A stretch of DNA of 11,694 nt from Euryarchaeota archaeon UBA175 (GTDB lineage: Archaea > Thermoplasmatota > Poseidoniia > Poseidoniales > Thalassarchaeaceae), in contig DAFD01000080.1 in the NCBI GenBank assembly GCA_002497895.1, positions 1 to 11,694 of the forward strand, read 5' to 3'. Position 1 is the first letter of the stretch, and each line of letters opens with the position of its first letter. Below are positions 1 through 6,147 of the stretch, in pieces. A program made the translations under genes and the position numbers. The notes under the pieces are model-generated. The model was not told the origin of the DNA, made no database searches, and saw only the letters and a program-made list of their open reading frames with translations.

Positions 1-495
1 CGCATCTCCGAGTTTGCATCCCACTTCGATGGCGTTACCTTCAGCAAATCAGAGCCGGAGCCAGCACTCAATGGACTTTGGAACGTCAATGTCGACGTCG
101 CTCTGCCTTGTGCAACTCAGAATGAGATCAATGGTGAAGAGGCTCAGATGCTCGTAGCCAATGAGGTCATTGCTGTGGCAGAAGGTGCTAACATGCCTTG
201 TACTCCTGAGGCCGTCGAAGTCTTCCAAACCAACGGTGTTCTATTCGCTCCAGGAAAAGCGAGCAATGCCGGTGGCGTTGCGACCTCGGGACTCGAAATG
301 AGTCAGAACTCTCTGCGTCTTTCATGGTCGCGCGAGGAGGTCGATTCACGCCTTGATGCAATCATGGTCAATATCCACAAGGAAGCCTACGAAACTGCTG
401 AGAAGTATGGTATGTCTGGCAATTACGTCGCTGGAGCCAACATCGCAGGATTCCTCAAGATTGCCGAGGCAATGACTGCACAGGGCCTCATCTGA
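1..495 (+). CDS. gdhA: NADP-type glutamate dehydrogenase, C-terminal part (5' end outside window)
   Basis: The enzyme converts 2-oxoglutarate plus ammonium to glutamate (or the reverse) with NADP(H), in the cytoplasm. The reading frame is open from base 1 and gives 164 residues. It carries the nucleotide-domain motif DVALPCATQNE (in-window residues 32-42), then VAEGANMP (59-66), the segment APGKASNAGGVATSGLEMSQN, and a C-terminus around GANIAGFLKIAEAM. These match the hexameric, roughly 450-residue bacterial-type family (E. coli GdhA) closely, so about 280 residues are missing to the left. NADP rather than NAD specificity is inferred from that resemblance; the cofactor-discriminating residues are outside the window. 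The gene ends 56 bases before the stop of a convergent amino-acid ABC transporter operon, so the neighbourhood is consistent with nitrogen assimilation, though the two are separate transcription units. Confidence 0.95.
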   Translation, partial: RISEFASHFDGVTFSKSEPEPALNGLWNVNVDVALPCATQNEINGEEAQMLVANEVIAVAEGANMPCTPEAVEVFQTNGVLFAPGKASNAGGVATSGLEMSQNSLRLSWSREEVDSRLDAIMVNIHKEAYETAEKYGMSGNYVAGANIAGFLKIAEAMTAQGLI

Positions 496-525
496 GTGGA
501 AATTTGAGCTGTCTGAATACAGGCG

Positions 526-555
526 TTGATTTGAATCACAGTGATTTCGAATCAA
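526..555. repeat. Imperfect hairpin / tandem palindromes between convergent genes
   Basis: The outer arms TTGATT (526-531) and AATCAA (550-555) pair, and the inner arms AATCA (534-538) and TGATT (542-546) pair around the loop CAG, with small bulges TG and TCG. It can also be read as two tandem near-identical palindromes, TGATT-TG-AATCA and TGATT-TCG-AATCA. It fills the junction of gdhA with the ABC ATPase gene and includes the latter's stop codon (552-554). A role in ending both transcripts or protecting their 3' ends is plausible, but there is no T tract and the stem is AT-rich and weak. Confidence 0.4.
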
Positions 556-1295
556 TGCTCTTCGTTAATTGATGAAAGGAATTTCTTCAGTCGATCGGAT
601 TTTGGTTCATTGACAATTGACGACGGTCCTTCCTCTGCGACCTGTCCATGATCCATGTAGACGATGCGATCTGCTACATCTCTTGCGAAATTGATTTCAT
701 GAGTGACGATAACCATCGTCATTCCTTCATCGGCGAGCCCACGAATGGTTTGCAGCACTGATCCAATGAGTTCGGGGTCGAGCGCGCTAGTAGGCTCATC
801 GAAGAGAATCACCTCAGGCTTCATCGCTAGCGCACGAGCGATAGCGACTCGCTGTTTTTGTCCACCTGAGAGATTACCGGGATAAGCATCGACTCGCTCA
901 AGCATATCGACTCGTCCAAGCACTTCGAGAGCCACCTCATTTGCTTCCTCTTTGCTCATCCCACGAACATGCCTTAGCCCAAGAGTCACATTATCGAGAA
1001 CCTTCAGATGAGCAAATAACTCAAAGGATTGGAAAACCATGCCGATTCTACTGCGAACCTCGTTAACATCAGCACTGGGTGTGTTAATCTGTTCATCACG
1101 AAGTAGAATCGCACCCTCTGTCGGCTCGATCAAGCGATTGATGCAACGTAGTACTGTCGACTTACCCGAGCCGGACGAACCGATGATCGCGACTGACTCA
1201 CCCTCATGTACATCGAAAGAGACACCACGAACGGCGTGAACTCCACCTGCGTAGATTTTGTGCAGATCGCGAATCGAGAGAACAACTTGTGACAT
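552..1295 (-). CDS. Polar amino-acid ABC transporter ATPase (GlnQ/HisP family)
   Basis: This is the cytoplasmic ATPase that powers uptake through the permease encoded just upstream. Its 247 residues are a normal length for the family, and every motif is present: Walker A GSSGSGKST (39-47), Q-loop Gln89, signature LSGGQ (142-146), Walker B ILFDE (163-167) with the catalytic Glu167, D-loop SALD (170-173) and switch His199. The overall pattern (NRLIEPTEG, FQSFELFAHL, YPGNLSGGQKQRVAIARAL) is that of the polar amino-acid uptake group. The ATG start directly follows the permease stop codon (TGA then ATG with no gap) and has a strong AGGAGG Shine-Dalgarno 7 bases upstream, so translation is probably coupled. 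The exact amino acid carried cannot be told from the sequence; glutamate, glutamine or another polar amino acid is possible. Confidence 0.95.
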   Translation of the reverse strand: MSQVVLSIRDLHKIYAGGVHAVRGVSFDVHEGESVAIIGSSGSGKSTVLRCINRLIEPTEGAILLRDEQINTPSADVNEVRSRIGMVFQSFELFAHLKVLDNVTLGLRHVRGMSKEEANEVALEVLGRVDMLERVDAYPGNLSGGQKQRVAIARALAMKPEVILFDEPTSALDPELIGSVLQTIRGLADEGMTMVIVTHEINFARDVADRIVYMDHGQVAEEGPSSIVNEPKSDRLKKFLSSINEEH

Positions 1296-3350
1296 TCACG
1301 AACCTCCTGAAATTCCTAAACCTGGTATTCGTGACCAGTCCTCAAGACGCCTCAACAGCATCGCTAGAGTCCAAGTCACGACAAAGTAGGATATCATCAC
1401 CAAACCCCATGCTGAGAAGATCTGGAAGGTGGTCGCTACCATCAGCCTACCTTGTCGGGAGAGTTCAGAATATCCGATGACCATCGCTAGAGACGAATTC
1501 AACACTAGATTGACCATTTCATTCCCAATAGGTGGAATACAGATTCGAATTGCCTGTGGCATAATCACCAATTGCATTGTTCCAAGATATGTCAATCCTA
1601 TACTTCTTCCAGCTTCCATCTGGCCGCTTGGAATGGCTGCAATTGCCCCTCGAATTGTCTCACACTGGTATGCGCCAGAGTTGAGTCCGAGTGTGAAAAT
1701 TGCACTCAAGAAAGTTCGATCTCCATAGAAGAAGTAGTCGAGGCCGTCAACACCAGCATCTCCGAATGAGCCCTCGAAGATTTGCTGCAACCTCATCCCC
1801 AAACTCAAGCCAAAGTGGATGAAGAAGAATTGGACAATCAAAGGAGTATTCCTGAAGAAATCGGTGTAGATCGTCGCGAGAGTGTTTAGTGGGCGCACCT
1901 TGAATAGAGGTCCAGAGAGTTTCAAATCCGCAAGACTGAATTGAATTCCCAAGGCCAACAAACCAATTCCGAGTGCAAACATTGCGAAACCTTCTGGGTC
2001 ACCGACTGGTGTGAAGATGTACTCCAATCCCTCAAGACCGAGGTCTCCGAATCTACTGCCTCCCGTGTAAATGAGCACCACCGAAGTAACAGAGAGAACT
2101 CCTCCTATGCCTTTGACAATGGGTAATTGAACGCCTTCGAAGAGATTCTTGAAAGAGGTTGGAGCGGTCTTCATCATCGCCAGAATAACTCCTATGAAGA
2201 AACCGAACAGAATTCCGAAGATGACTACCTTCACAGTGGCGATGAACCCACCCAGTAGCATATCATCGGCGTATTCAACGAATTCGCCGAAGTTATTGTA
2301 ATCCGGAATCTCGAATCCCACGTTGTCGTTCTCACCAGCGGATTCGGTATAGAGAATCACACCCCCATCTCCAACAACGATTCCGACTAGGTAATCGAAC
2401 ATGGCGTGATCATTGAATGAAGTGCTCACGCCTTCCGGCAGAATGTTATCCTCAACATTGAGTCCTTGATCAAGACTCAAACCGAGGAATCCATCTTCTC
2501 CTGTGAAGAGAATCTTCGATGATGAGACCACATTTAGAGAGCTAAGTGATACTCCCAGAGACGTATTGTATTCCTCTGATTCAATTTCCCTTAGATTCCA
2601 CTCGTAACCACCGACAGAAGTGGAATAGAGAATCTGTCCCGAATCACTGACAGCAAACATTCGGTATGGATTGAAGTATTCAACGGAGACTAGGGCAGAA
2701 CCCTCTGCTCCGGATGGGGTTTCACGGTAATCCCATGACAAACCGCCATCGGTTGTTGCGAGAATCATCCCCTCATCTCCGACGGCAAATCCATTCAAAT
2801 CGTCACGGAAAGAAACATCATTCAGATCTTTGTCGAAAACACTGGTGCGCTCAGTCCAGGTTCCAGTTGAATATTCGAGAATGACGCCTGAATCTCCAAC
2901 TAGCACCAGCGATTCGCTCCCAGTCACTGCCAGACTTCTCATGTCCGTACGACTAGAATCAAGAGTCTGCCAATCGGCATTCAGCCCTACCATAAGATAG
3001 ACCAAACCATCAGAGGCAAGAACTGCCATCGAATCTTCGAATGAATCTGCGGCAATTAGGTCGGAATCTCCTAGAGATGTCTGAGTCTCCCACAACACCC
3101 CTCCATCCTCACTAAATAGAACCGTTCCTGAATCTCCGAAGGCCCAAACAGACTCGCCATGAGTCACTGCCGCGTTCAGATCAGCATCAGTACCTGAATC
3201 GACGACTTGCCATCCAGTCTCGATACTCTGACCGACAGCGGGAGCAATCGATACGACAAGAAAAATGGTGACGAGAATAGCAACCCTCGACTTTTCATCG
3301 AGAGCCGACCAAGAGAATATCCTCTCGATACCGGGACGTGTAGTCGTCAC
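1296..3350 (-). CDS. Amino-acid ABC transporter permease fused to an extracellular beta-propeller
   Basis: The 684-residue protein has three parts. Residues 23-40 form a hydrophobic signal anchor or signal peptide. Residues about 45-340 hold seven repeats of a G-D-x-G-x-I-L type motif (about 71, 112, 152, 191, 235, 284 and 327), as in Ycf48/BNR-like propellers, which suggests a complete seven-bladed domain. Residues about 360-670 are a HisM/GlnP-type permease: first helix about 364-392, the RNTPLIVQ motif (500-507), and the cytoplasmic EAA loop EAGRSIG (579-585) followed by PQAIR (598-602), which docks the ATPase. Ordinary permeases of this family are about 220-300 residues. Between the first permease helix and RNTPL there is an extra stretch of about 85 residues with two hydrophobic segments (about 414-429 and 454-472). 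The start is GTG: the preceding in-frame codons include a stop at once, and a TATA box 26 bases upstream fits a leaderless transcript. The ATPase gene follows directly. No binding-protein gene is in the window. Confidence 0.93.
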   Translation of the reverse strand: MTTTRPGIERIFSWSALDEKSRVAILVTIFLVVSIAPAVGQSIETGWQVVDSGTDADLNAAVTHGESVWAFGDSGTVLFSEDGGVLWETQTSLGDSDLIAADSFEDSMAVLASDGLVYLMVGLNADWQTLDSSRTDMRSLAVTGSESLVLVGDSGVILEYSTGTWTERTSVFDKDLNDVSFRDDLNGFAVGDEGMILATTDGGLSWDYRETPSGAEGSALVSVEYFNPYRMFAVSDSGQILYSTSVGGYEWNLREIESEEYNTSLGVSLSSLNVVSSSKILFTGEDGFLGLSLDQGLNVEDNILPEGVSTSFNDHAMFDYLVGIVVGDGGVILYTESAGENDNVGFEIPDYNNFGEFVEYADDMLLGGFIATVKVVIFGILFGFFIGVILAMMKTAPTSFKNLFEGVQLPIVKGIGGVLSVTSVVLIYTGGSRFGDLGLEGLEYIFTPVGDPEGFAMFALGIGLLALGIQFSLADLKLSGPLFKVRPLNTLATIYTDFFRNTPLIVQFFFIHFGLSLGMRLQQIFEGSFGDAGVDGLDYFFYGDRTFLSAIFTLGLNSGAYQCETIRGAIAAIPSGQMEAGRSIGLTYLGTMQLVIMPQAIRICIPPIGNEMVNLVLNSSLAMVIGYSELSRQGRLMVATTFQIFSAWGLVMISYFVVTWTLAMLLRRLEDWSRIPGLGISGGS
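1303..1308 (-). promoter_or_regulatory. Shine-Dalgarno site for the ABC ATPase gene
   Basis: AGGAGG on the minus strand lies 7 bases before the ATG at 1295, inside the last codons of the permease gene. It supports the chosen ATG and allows reinitiation after the permease stop. Confidence 0.8.
1890..2153 (-). other. Insertion with two extra hydrophobic segments in the permease domain
   Basis: This encodes permease residues 400-487, between the first core helix and the RNTPL helix, where family members usually have only a short linker. It contains hydrophobic stretches at about 414-429 and 454-472 joined by a Gly-rich acidic loop. Because two helices are added, the inside/outside orientation of the rest of the permease would be kept. 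The helix calls are by eye. Confidence 0.6.
2334..3140 (-). repeat. Seven propeller-blade motifs in the permease N-terminal domain
   Basis: Seven related segments recur every 39-49 residues in the encoded protein: GDSGTVLFSEDGG, ASDGLVYLMVG, GDSGVILEYSTG, GDEGMILATTDGG, SDSGQILYSTSVGG, GEDGFLGLSLDQG and GDGGVILYTESAG. The spacing and the Asp/Glu-x-Gly turn followed by a beta strand match Ycf48-like and BNR-like beta-propeller blades. The repeats are diverged and are protein repeats only; no DNA repeat is visible. Confidence 0.75.
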
Positions 3351-3358
3351 GAGTCAGA

Positions 3359-3389
3359 CGGGTCGAAGTCCGGATATAGACTCGACCCG
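3359..3389. promoter_or_regulatory. Inverted repeat enclosing the permease TATA box (candidate operator)
   Basis: A perfect 8-bp inverted repeat, CGGGTCGA (3359-3366) and TCGACCCG (3382-3389), continues inward after one unpaired A as GTC (3368-3370) and GAC (3379-3381). This leaves the 8-base loop CGGATATA. It covers about positions -9 to -39 relative to the permease start and is centred on the TATA box, where a repressor would block TBP/TFB binding. If the transcript is leaderless it would not be transcribed with the permease, so a DNA-binding site is more likely than an RNA hairpin. Confidence 0.55.
3372..3380 (-). promoter_or_regulatory. TATA box of the permease-ATPase operon
   Basis: The minus strand reads TCTATATCC, centred 26 bases upstream of the GTG at 3350. 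This is the archaeal TATA-to-start distance, so transcription would begin at or next to the start codon. No Shine-Dalgarno precedes the GTG, which agrees with a leaderless mRNA. Confidence 0.55.
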
Positions 3390-3408
3390 CGTTGCATCGT
3401 ACCTTTCA

Positions 3409-3434
3409 CGCATGCGAGAAATCTTGCTCATGCG
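3409..3434. repeat. Second inverted repeat in the divergent promoter region
   Basis: CGCATGCGAG (3409-3418) pairs with CTCATGCG (3427-3434) with one bulged C and an 8-base spacer. The motif CATGCG also occurs twice in direct orientation. It lies about 60-85 bases upstream of both the permease gene and purC, so it could be a regulator site for either; its function is unknown. Confidence 0.35.
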
Positions 3435-3447
3435 GGGCGTCAGAGAC

Positions 3448-3456
3448 AATAAATTT
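3448..3456 (+). promoter_or_regulatory. Possible TATA box for the purC operon
   Basis: AATAAATTT lies in a short AT-rich stretch (about 3448-3468) inside an otherwise mixed region, some 40-80 bases before the candidate purC starts. A second AT block, AAATTTCC at 3460-3467, is an alternative. Neither is placed at exactly the spacing for a leaderless transcript from 3496. Confidence 0.3.
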
Positions 3457-3495
3457 CCCAAATTTCCCTTCTGAAAATGAATTTGAGCATCAGCA

Positions 3496-4440
3496 ATGTT
3501 CATCGGCGGCTGGCGCGGCAGGGGCGATATGGGCGAGATGATTTACCATGGCAAAGTGAAACAGGTATGGAGCACGGATGATCCAGATATCATCGAATTT
3601 CGCTATACTGACCAAATATCTGTCTTCGACCAAATTATCCCAAGCCTAATTCCGCGAAAGGGAGAATCACTCAACCGAACTTCCTGTCATTGGTTCCAAT
3701 TGGTTGAGGACGCGGGCATCTGTGATACGCATGTAATCGAGATGAACGCGCCGGACCGCGTGTTGGCACGACGCTTCGACGTGGTCCGAGAACCAGGTGC
3801 AATCGCAAAAGATAGAGAAAATGTGTTTGTTCCTCTTGAGGTCATTTGCAGACATTATCTGGCTGGTAGCGGCTGGCGTAGGTATGCTCGTGGTGACGCG
3901 CCAGCAGAGGAGTTCGGCTTTGAGCCGGGCACAGAATTGAAGCAGGGTGTGAAGCTACCAAAGCCATACCTTGAGGTTTCTACAAAGTTCGAGAAGTTTG
4001 ATCGTTTGCTCGATCGCCAAGAGGCTTTGGAAATTTCGAATTTGACTGGGGAAGAGTTTGATGCGATTCTCGACATTGCAGTAAAGGTCGATGAAATCAT
4101 CGAGACCGAGGCTGGTGCACGTGGTCTGATTCACGTTGATGGGAAGAAGGAATTCGCTCTTGGCGCTGGCCGTGTACCGGTGCTTGTCGATTCATTCGGT
4201 ACGCTGGATGAAGATCGTTGGTGGGATACTGAGTCATACGCAAACGGTGAGATTGTGCAATTGTCGAAGGAATTCGTTCGCGGTCACTACCTAGGAACTG
4301 GTCATCATGCAGAGTTGTATGAGGCACGTCAGGCTGGTTTAGAGGAACCTCCGATTCCTGCTTTGCCGCAGGAGATAATTGACCAGACTTCGACCCTTTA
4401 TGCGGATATGTACGAGCGGTTGACCGGTCAGACATTCTGA
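3496..4440 (+). CDS. purC: SAICAR synthase (phosphoribosylaminoimidazole-succinocarboxamide synthase)
   Basis: The enzyme joins CAIR and aspartate with ATP to make SAICAR, a step of de novo purine synthesis in the cytoplasm. Conserved parts are MIYHGKVKQVW (15-25, nucleotide-binding start of the fold), VPLEVICRHYLAGSGWRRY (112-130, equivalent to VPVECVVRNRAAGS in E. coli), IHVDGKKEFALG (212-223) and VLVDSFGTLDEDRWW (229-243). At about 300 residues it is the longer form, nearer yeast Ade1 than the 237-residue E. coli enzyme. The Asp-Glu pair at the metal/nucleotide site of the E. coli enzyme reads Asp232-Ser233 here, probably a subfamily trait. The start is uncertain: the longest frame begins at ATG 3496, but homology begins near residue 13-15, so ATG 3529 or 3538 is quite possible; an AGGGG lies 4 bases before 3529. 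It is the first gene of an operon, and the next gene starts 1 base after its stop. Confidence 0.93.
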   Translation: MFIGGWRGRGDMGEMIYHGKVKQVWSTDDPDIIEFRYTDQISVFDQIIPSLIPRKGESLNRTSCHWFQLVEDAGICDTHVIEMNAPDRVLARRFDVVREPGAIAKDRENVFVPLEVICRHYLAGSGWRRYARGDAPAEEFGFEPGTELKQGVKLPKPYLEVSTKFEKFDRLLDRQEALEISNLTGEEFDAILDIAVKVDEIIETEAGARGLIHVDGKKEFALGAGRVPVLVDSFGTLDEDRWWDTESYANGEIVQLSKEFVRGHYLGTGHHAELYEARQAGLEEPPIPALPQEIIDQTSTLYADMYERLTGQTF

Positions 4441-4441
4441 A

Positions 4442-5374
4442 ATGTTGGTAGCCCTAGGGTCTGCCGTGGGTACTCACGAATACGTCGACGACCCTCGCAA
4501 TGCCGATGTTTGGATTTCAATTGACGGTGAGTTGTTTCGGCGTCCAGATGCTAAGGTCTCAGTGATGGACGCCGGCTTCTTGCTCGGTGATGGTGTTTGG
4601 GAGGCATTTCGTCTACACGAGAATGTCCTTGTTTTCATCGATGACCACCTCGACCGACTTTGGCATGGGGCGGAGGTAATCGGGTTAGAGATTCCAATTT
4701 CCCGCGATGCGATGCTCGCGCGGATTCGAGAGGTTGTGAGTGCTAACCAGATGCAGGACCAAGTCCACATTCGTCTGATTGTTACTCGTGGACTCAAGCC
4801 AACTCCATACCAAGCTCCATGGGTCGTGTCGGGTCCTCCAACGATTGTCATCATCCCGGAATACAAGGAGGCGAATCCACAACGCGCAATCGACGGGATC
4901 AGTTTGGTCACAGTTGACATCATTCGCGGGCCACAGAATGTGCAGGACCCACGAATCAACAGCCTGTCTAAGCACAATTGCATAGCAGGATGCCTCGATG
5001 CTGGCCGAAAGGGTGGGGATGAAGGTTTGATGCTAGACCCGAATGGAAATGTAGCAACCTGCAATTCGACACATTTCTTCATAGTAAGAGATGGAGAAGT
5101 TTGGACTTCGACGGGTGAATTCTGTCTCGATGGCATCACCCGTCGCAAAATCCTTGATCTTTGCGAGGCCAACGGAATCCCGAGTTTCGAGAAGGATTTC
5201 ACAACCGAAGAAGTTCGAACCGCCGACGAGGTTTTCGTCACAGGAACCTTTGCGGGTTTGACTCCGGTTGTTGAGTACGATGGTGAGCCGATGAGTGGTG
5301 GGCGACGCGGACAGATGACTGAGCGTTTGCAGAGCCTTTACATTGAGATGATTCGAAATGAGTGTGGCGGTTGA
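4442..5374 (+). CDS. Class IV PLP-dependent aminotransferase, branched-chain aminotransferase-like subfamily
   Basis: This 310-residue protein has the fold of branched-chain and D-amino-acid transaminases. Visible landmarks are FLLGDGVWEAFR (46-57), phosphate-contacting Arg71 in HLDRL, the Schiff-base Lys177 in SLSKHN, GDEGLMLD (192-199), GIT (231-233) and VTGTFAGLTPV (266-276). The Glu that in E. coli IlvE contacts the PLP ring nitrogen (context ISEG) is Thr205 here (VATCNSTHFF), so a simple IlvE role is doubtful. From memory, the same ATCNSTHFF block and the DPRNAD start near residue 17 mark a widespread bacterial subfamily labelled only 'aminotransferase class IV', so this is a lineage trait and not decay. 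Substrate is unknown. It follows purC by 1 base without a clear Shine-Dalgarno, and overlaps the next gene by 17 bases, suggesting coupled translation and joint function with that sulfotransferase-like protein. Confidence 0.9.
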   Translation: MLVALGSAVGTHEYVDDPRNADVWISIDGELFRRPDAKVSVMDAGFLLGDGVWEAFRLHENVLVFIDDHLDRLWHGAEVIGLEIPISRDAMLARIREVVSANQMQDQVHIRLIVTRGLKPTPYQAPWVVSGPPTIVIIPEYKEANPQRAIDGISLVTVDIIRGPQNVQDPRINSLSKHNCIAGCLDAGRKGGDEGLMLDPNGNVATCNSTHFFIVRDGEVWTSTGEFCLDGITRRKILDLCEANGIPSFEKDFTTEEVRTADEVFVTGTFAGLTPVVEYDGEPMSGGRRGQMTERLQSLYIEMIRNECGG

Positions 5375-6104
5375 CTTGAGGGAAACTAAGCACATTGCAA
5401 TGTGGTCGGGTCCGCGCAATATCTCAACTGCGATGATGTATTCCTTCGATAGCCGCTCCGATACATATTGCTCCGATGAGCCGCTTTATGCCCACTATCT
5501 TGCAGCGACCGGAATACAGCACCCTGATGCGAGTGAAATAATAGAAAATGATGAGACAGATTGGCAAGCAGTCGTCCATAATCTTGGTAAAAACTCCGCC
5601 GACGGATCGAAGATTTGGTATCAGAAACACATGTGTCACCATATCACCGAGGGAATGGAACTTGACTGGATCAACTCGATGACTACTTGCTTCCTAATCC
5701 GCGACCCGCGCGAGGTCCTCCTTTCTCTAGCAAAGAAAACAGATGTGATCGATGCTTGGGCCACAGGACTGCCACAACAAACACGTCTGGTCGAGTGGGT
5801 CAAAGAATCCGGCGTCAACCCACTAATTGTTGACTCGCGAGACATCCTTCAAGACCCAAATGTGATGCTCCCAAAACTATGCCATGCCCTTCACATACCC
5901 TATGATTCAGACATGCTATCTTGGCAATCCGGCCCGAAGCAATGCGACGGCATCTGGGCCAAGCATTGGTATGATGCTGTTTGGGAATCTACTGAATTTG
6001 CCGAGTATCGCGCCCGCGAGGGAGAACTCTCCTCTGCTCACCAAGCGATTTACGATGAGGTTCGTCCAATCTATGACGAATTGTACAATCTTCGACTCGT
6101 CTGA
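5358..6104 (+). CDS. Sulfotransferase-fold (P-loop) protein paired with the aminotransferase
   Basis: The 248-residue cytoplasmic protein has a P-loop-like segment, MWSGPRNISTAMM (15-27), where PAPS-dependent sulfotransferases bind the 5'-phosphosulfate. DEPLYAHYL (40-48), YQKHMCHH (88-95) and FLIRDPREVLLS (112-123) follow; the last matches the Arg...Ser element that contacts the 3'-phosphate of PAPS. The usual PKSGTT loop is replaced by SGPRNIST, so PAPS binding is likely but not assured, and a kinase-like or other phosphate-transfer role cannot be excluded. There is no signal peptide or membrane segment. The ATG at 5358 lies inside the end of the aminotransferase gene in another frame; Met15 (5400) is an alternative but would begin right at the loop strand. 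It is the last gene of the purC operon. The acceptor is unknown. Confidence 0.82.
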   Translation: MSVAVDLRETKHIAMWSGPRNISTAMMYSFDSRSDTYCSDEPLYAHYLAATGIQHPDASEIIENDETDWQAVVHNLGKNSADGSKIWYQKHMCHHITEGMELDWINSMTTCFLIRDPREVLLSLAKKTDVIDAWATGLPQQTRLVEWVKESGVNPLIVDSRDILQDPNVMLPKLCHALHIPYDSDMLSWQSGPKQCDGIWAKHWYDAVWESTEFAEYRAREGELSSAHQAIYDEVRPIYDELYNLRLV

Positions 6105-6130
6105 AAAGAAACTGAGTAGGTGAATTCACT

Positions 6131-6147
6131 ATGCTTCAAGCATGCTT
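6131..6147. repeat. Overlapping palindromes at the convergent junction
   Basis: ATGCTT-C-AAGCAT (6131-6143) overlaps the perfect 10-bp palindrome AAGCATGCTT (6138-6147). The first is centred on the stop codon (6136-6138) of the minus-strand gene. The junction between the two converging operons is only 31 bases, so this is the only candidate 3'-end signal there; no T tract is present. Confidence 0.35.

Noticed and set aside
1-3350. Treating gdhA and the ABC transporter as one operon
   Set aside because: They are on opposite strands and converge; any link is functional at most.
3359-3389. Reading the inverted repeat as a transcription terminator or riboswitch of the permease operon
   Set aside because: It lies upstream of the likely transcription start, has no T tract and encloses the TATA box; an operator fits better.
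3477-3578. Short frame from an ATG about 25 bases after the possible purC TATA box
   Set aside because: Thirty-odd codons, out of frame with purC, no recognisable product and no ribosome site; only its position after a TATA-like stretch speaks for it.
4474-5241. A 255-codon open frame on the minus strand opposite the aminotransferase gene
   Set aside because: Its product is rich in Ser and Arg with no recognisable motif, and the opposite strand encodes a clear conserved enzyme across the same bases; it is a shadow frame.
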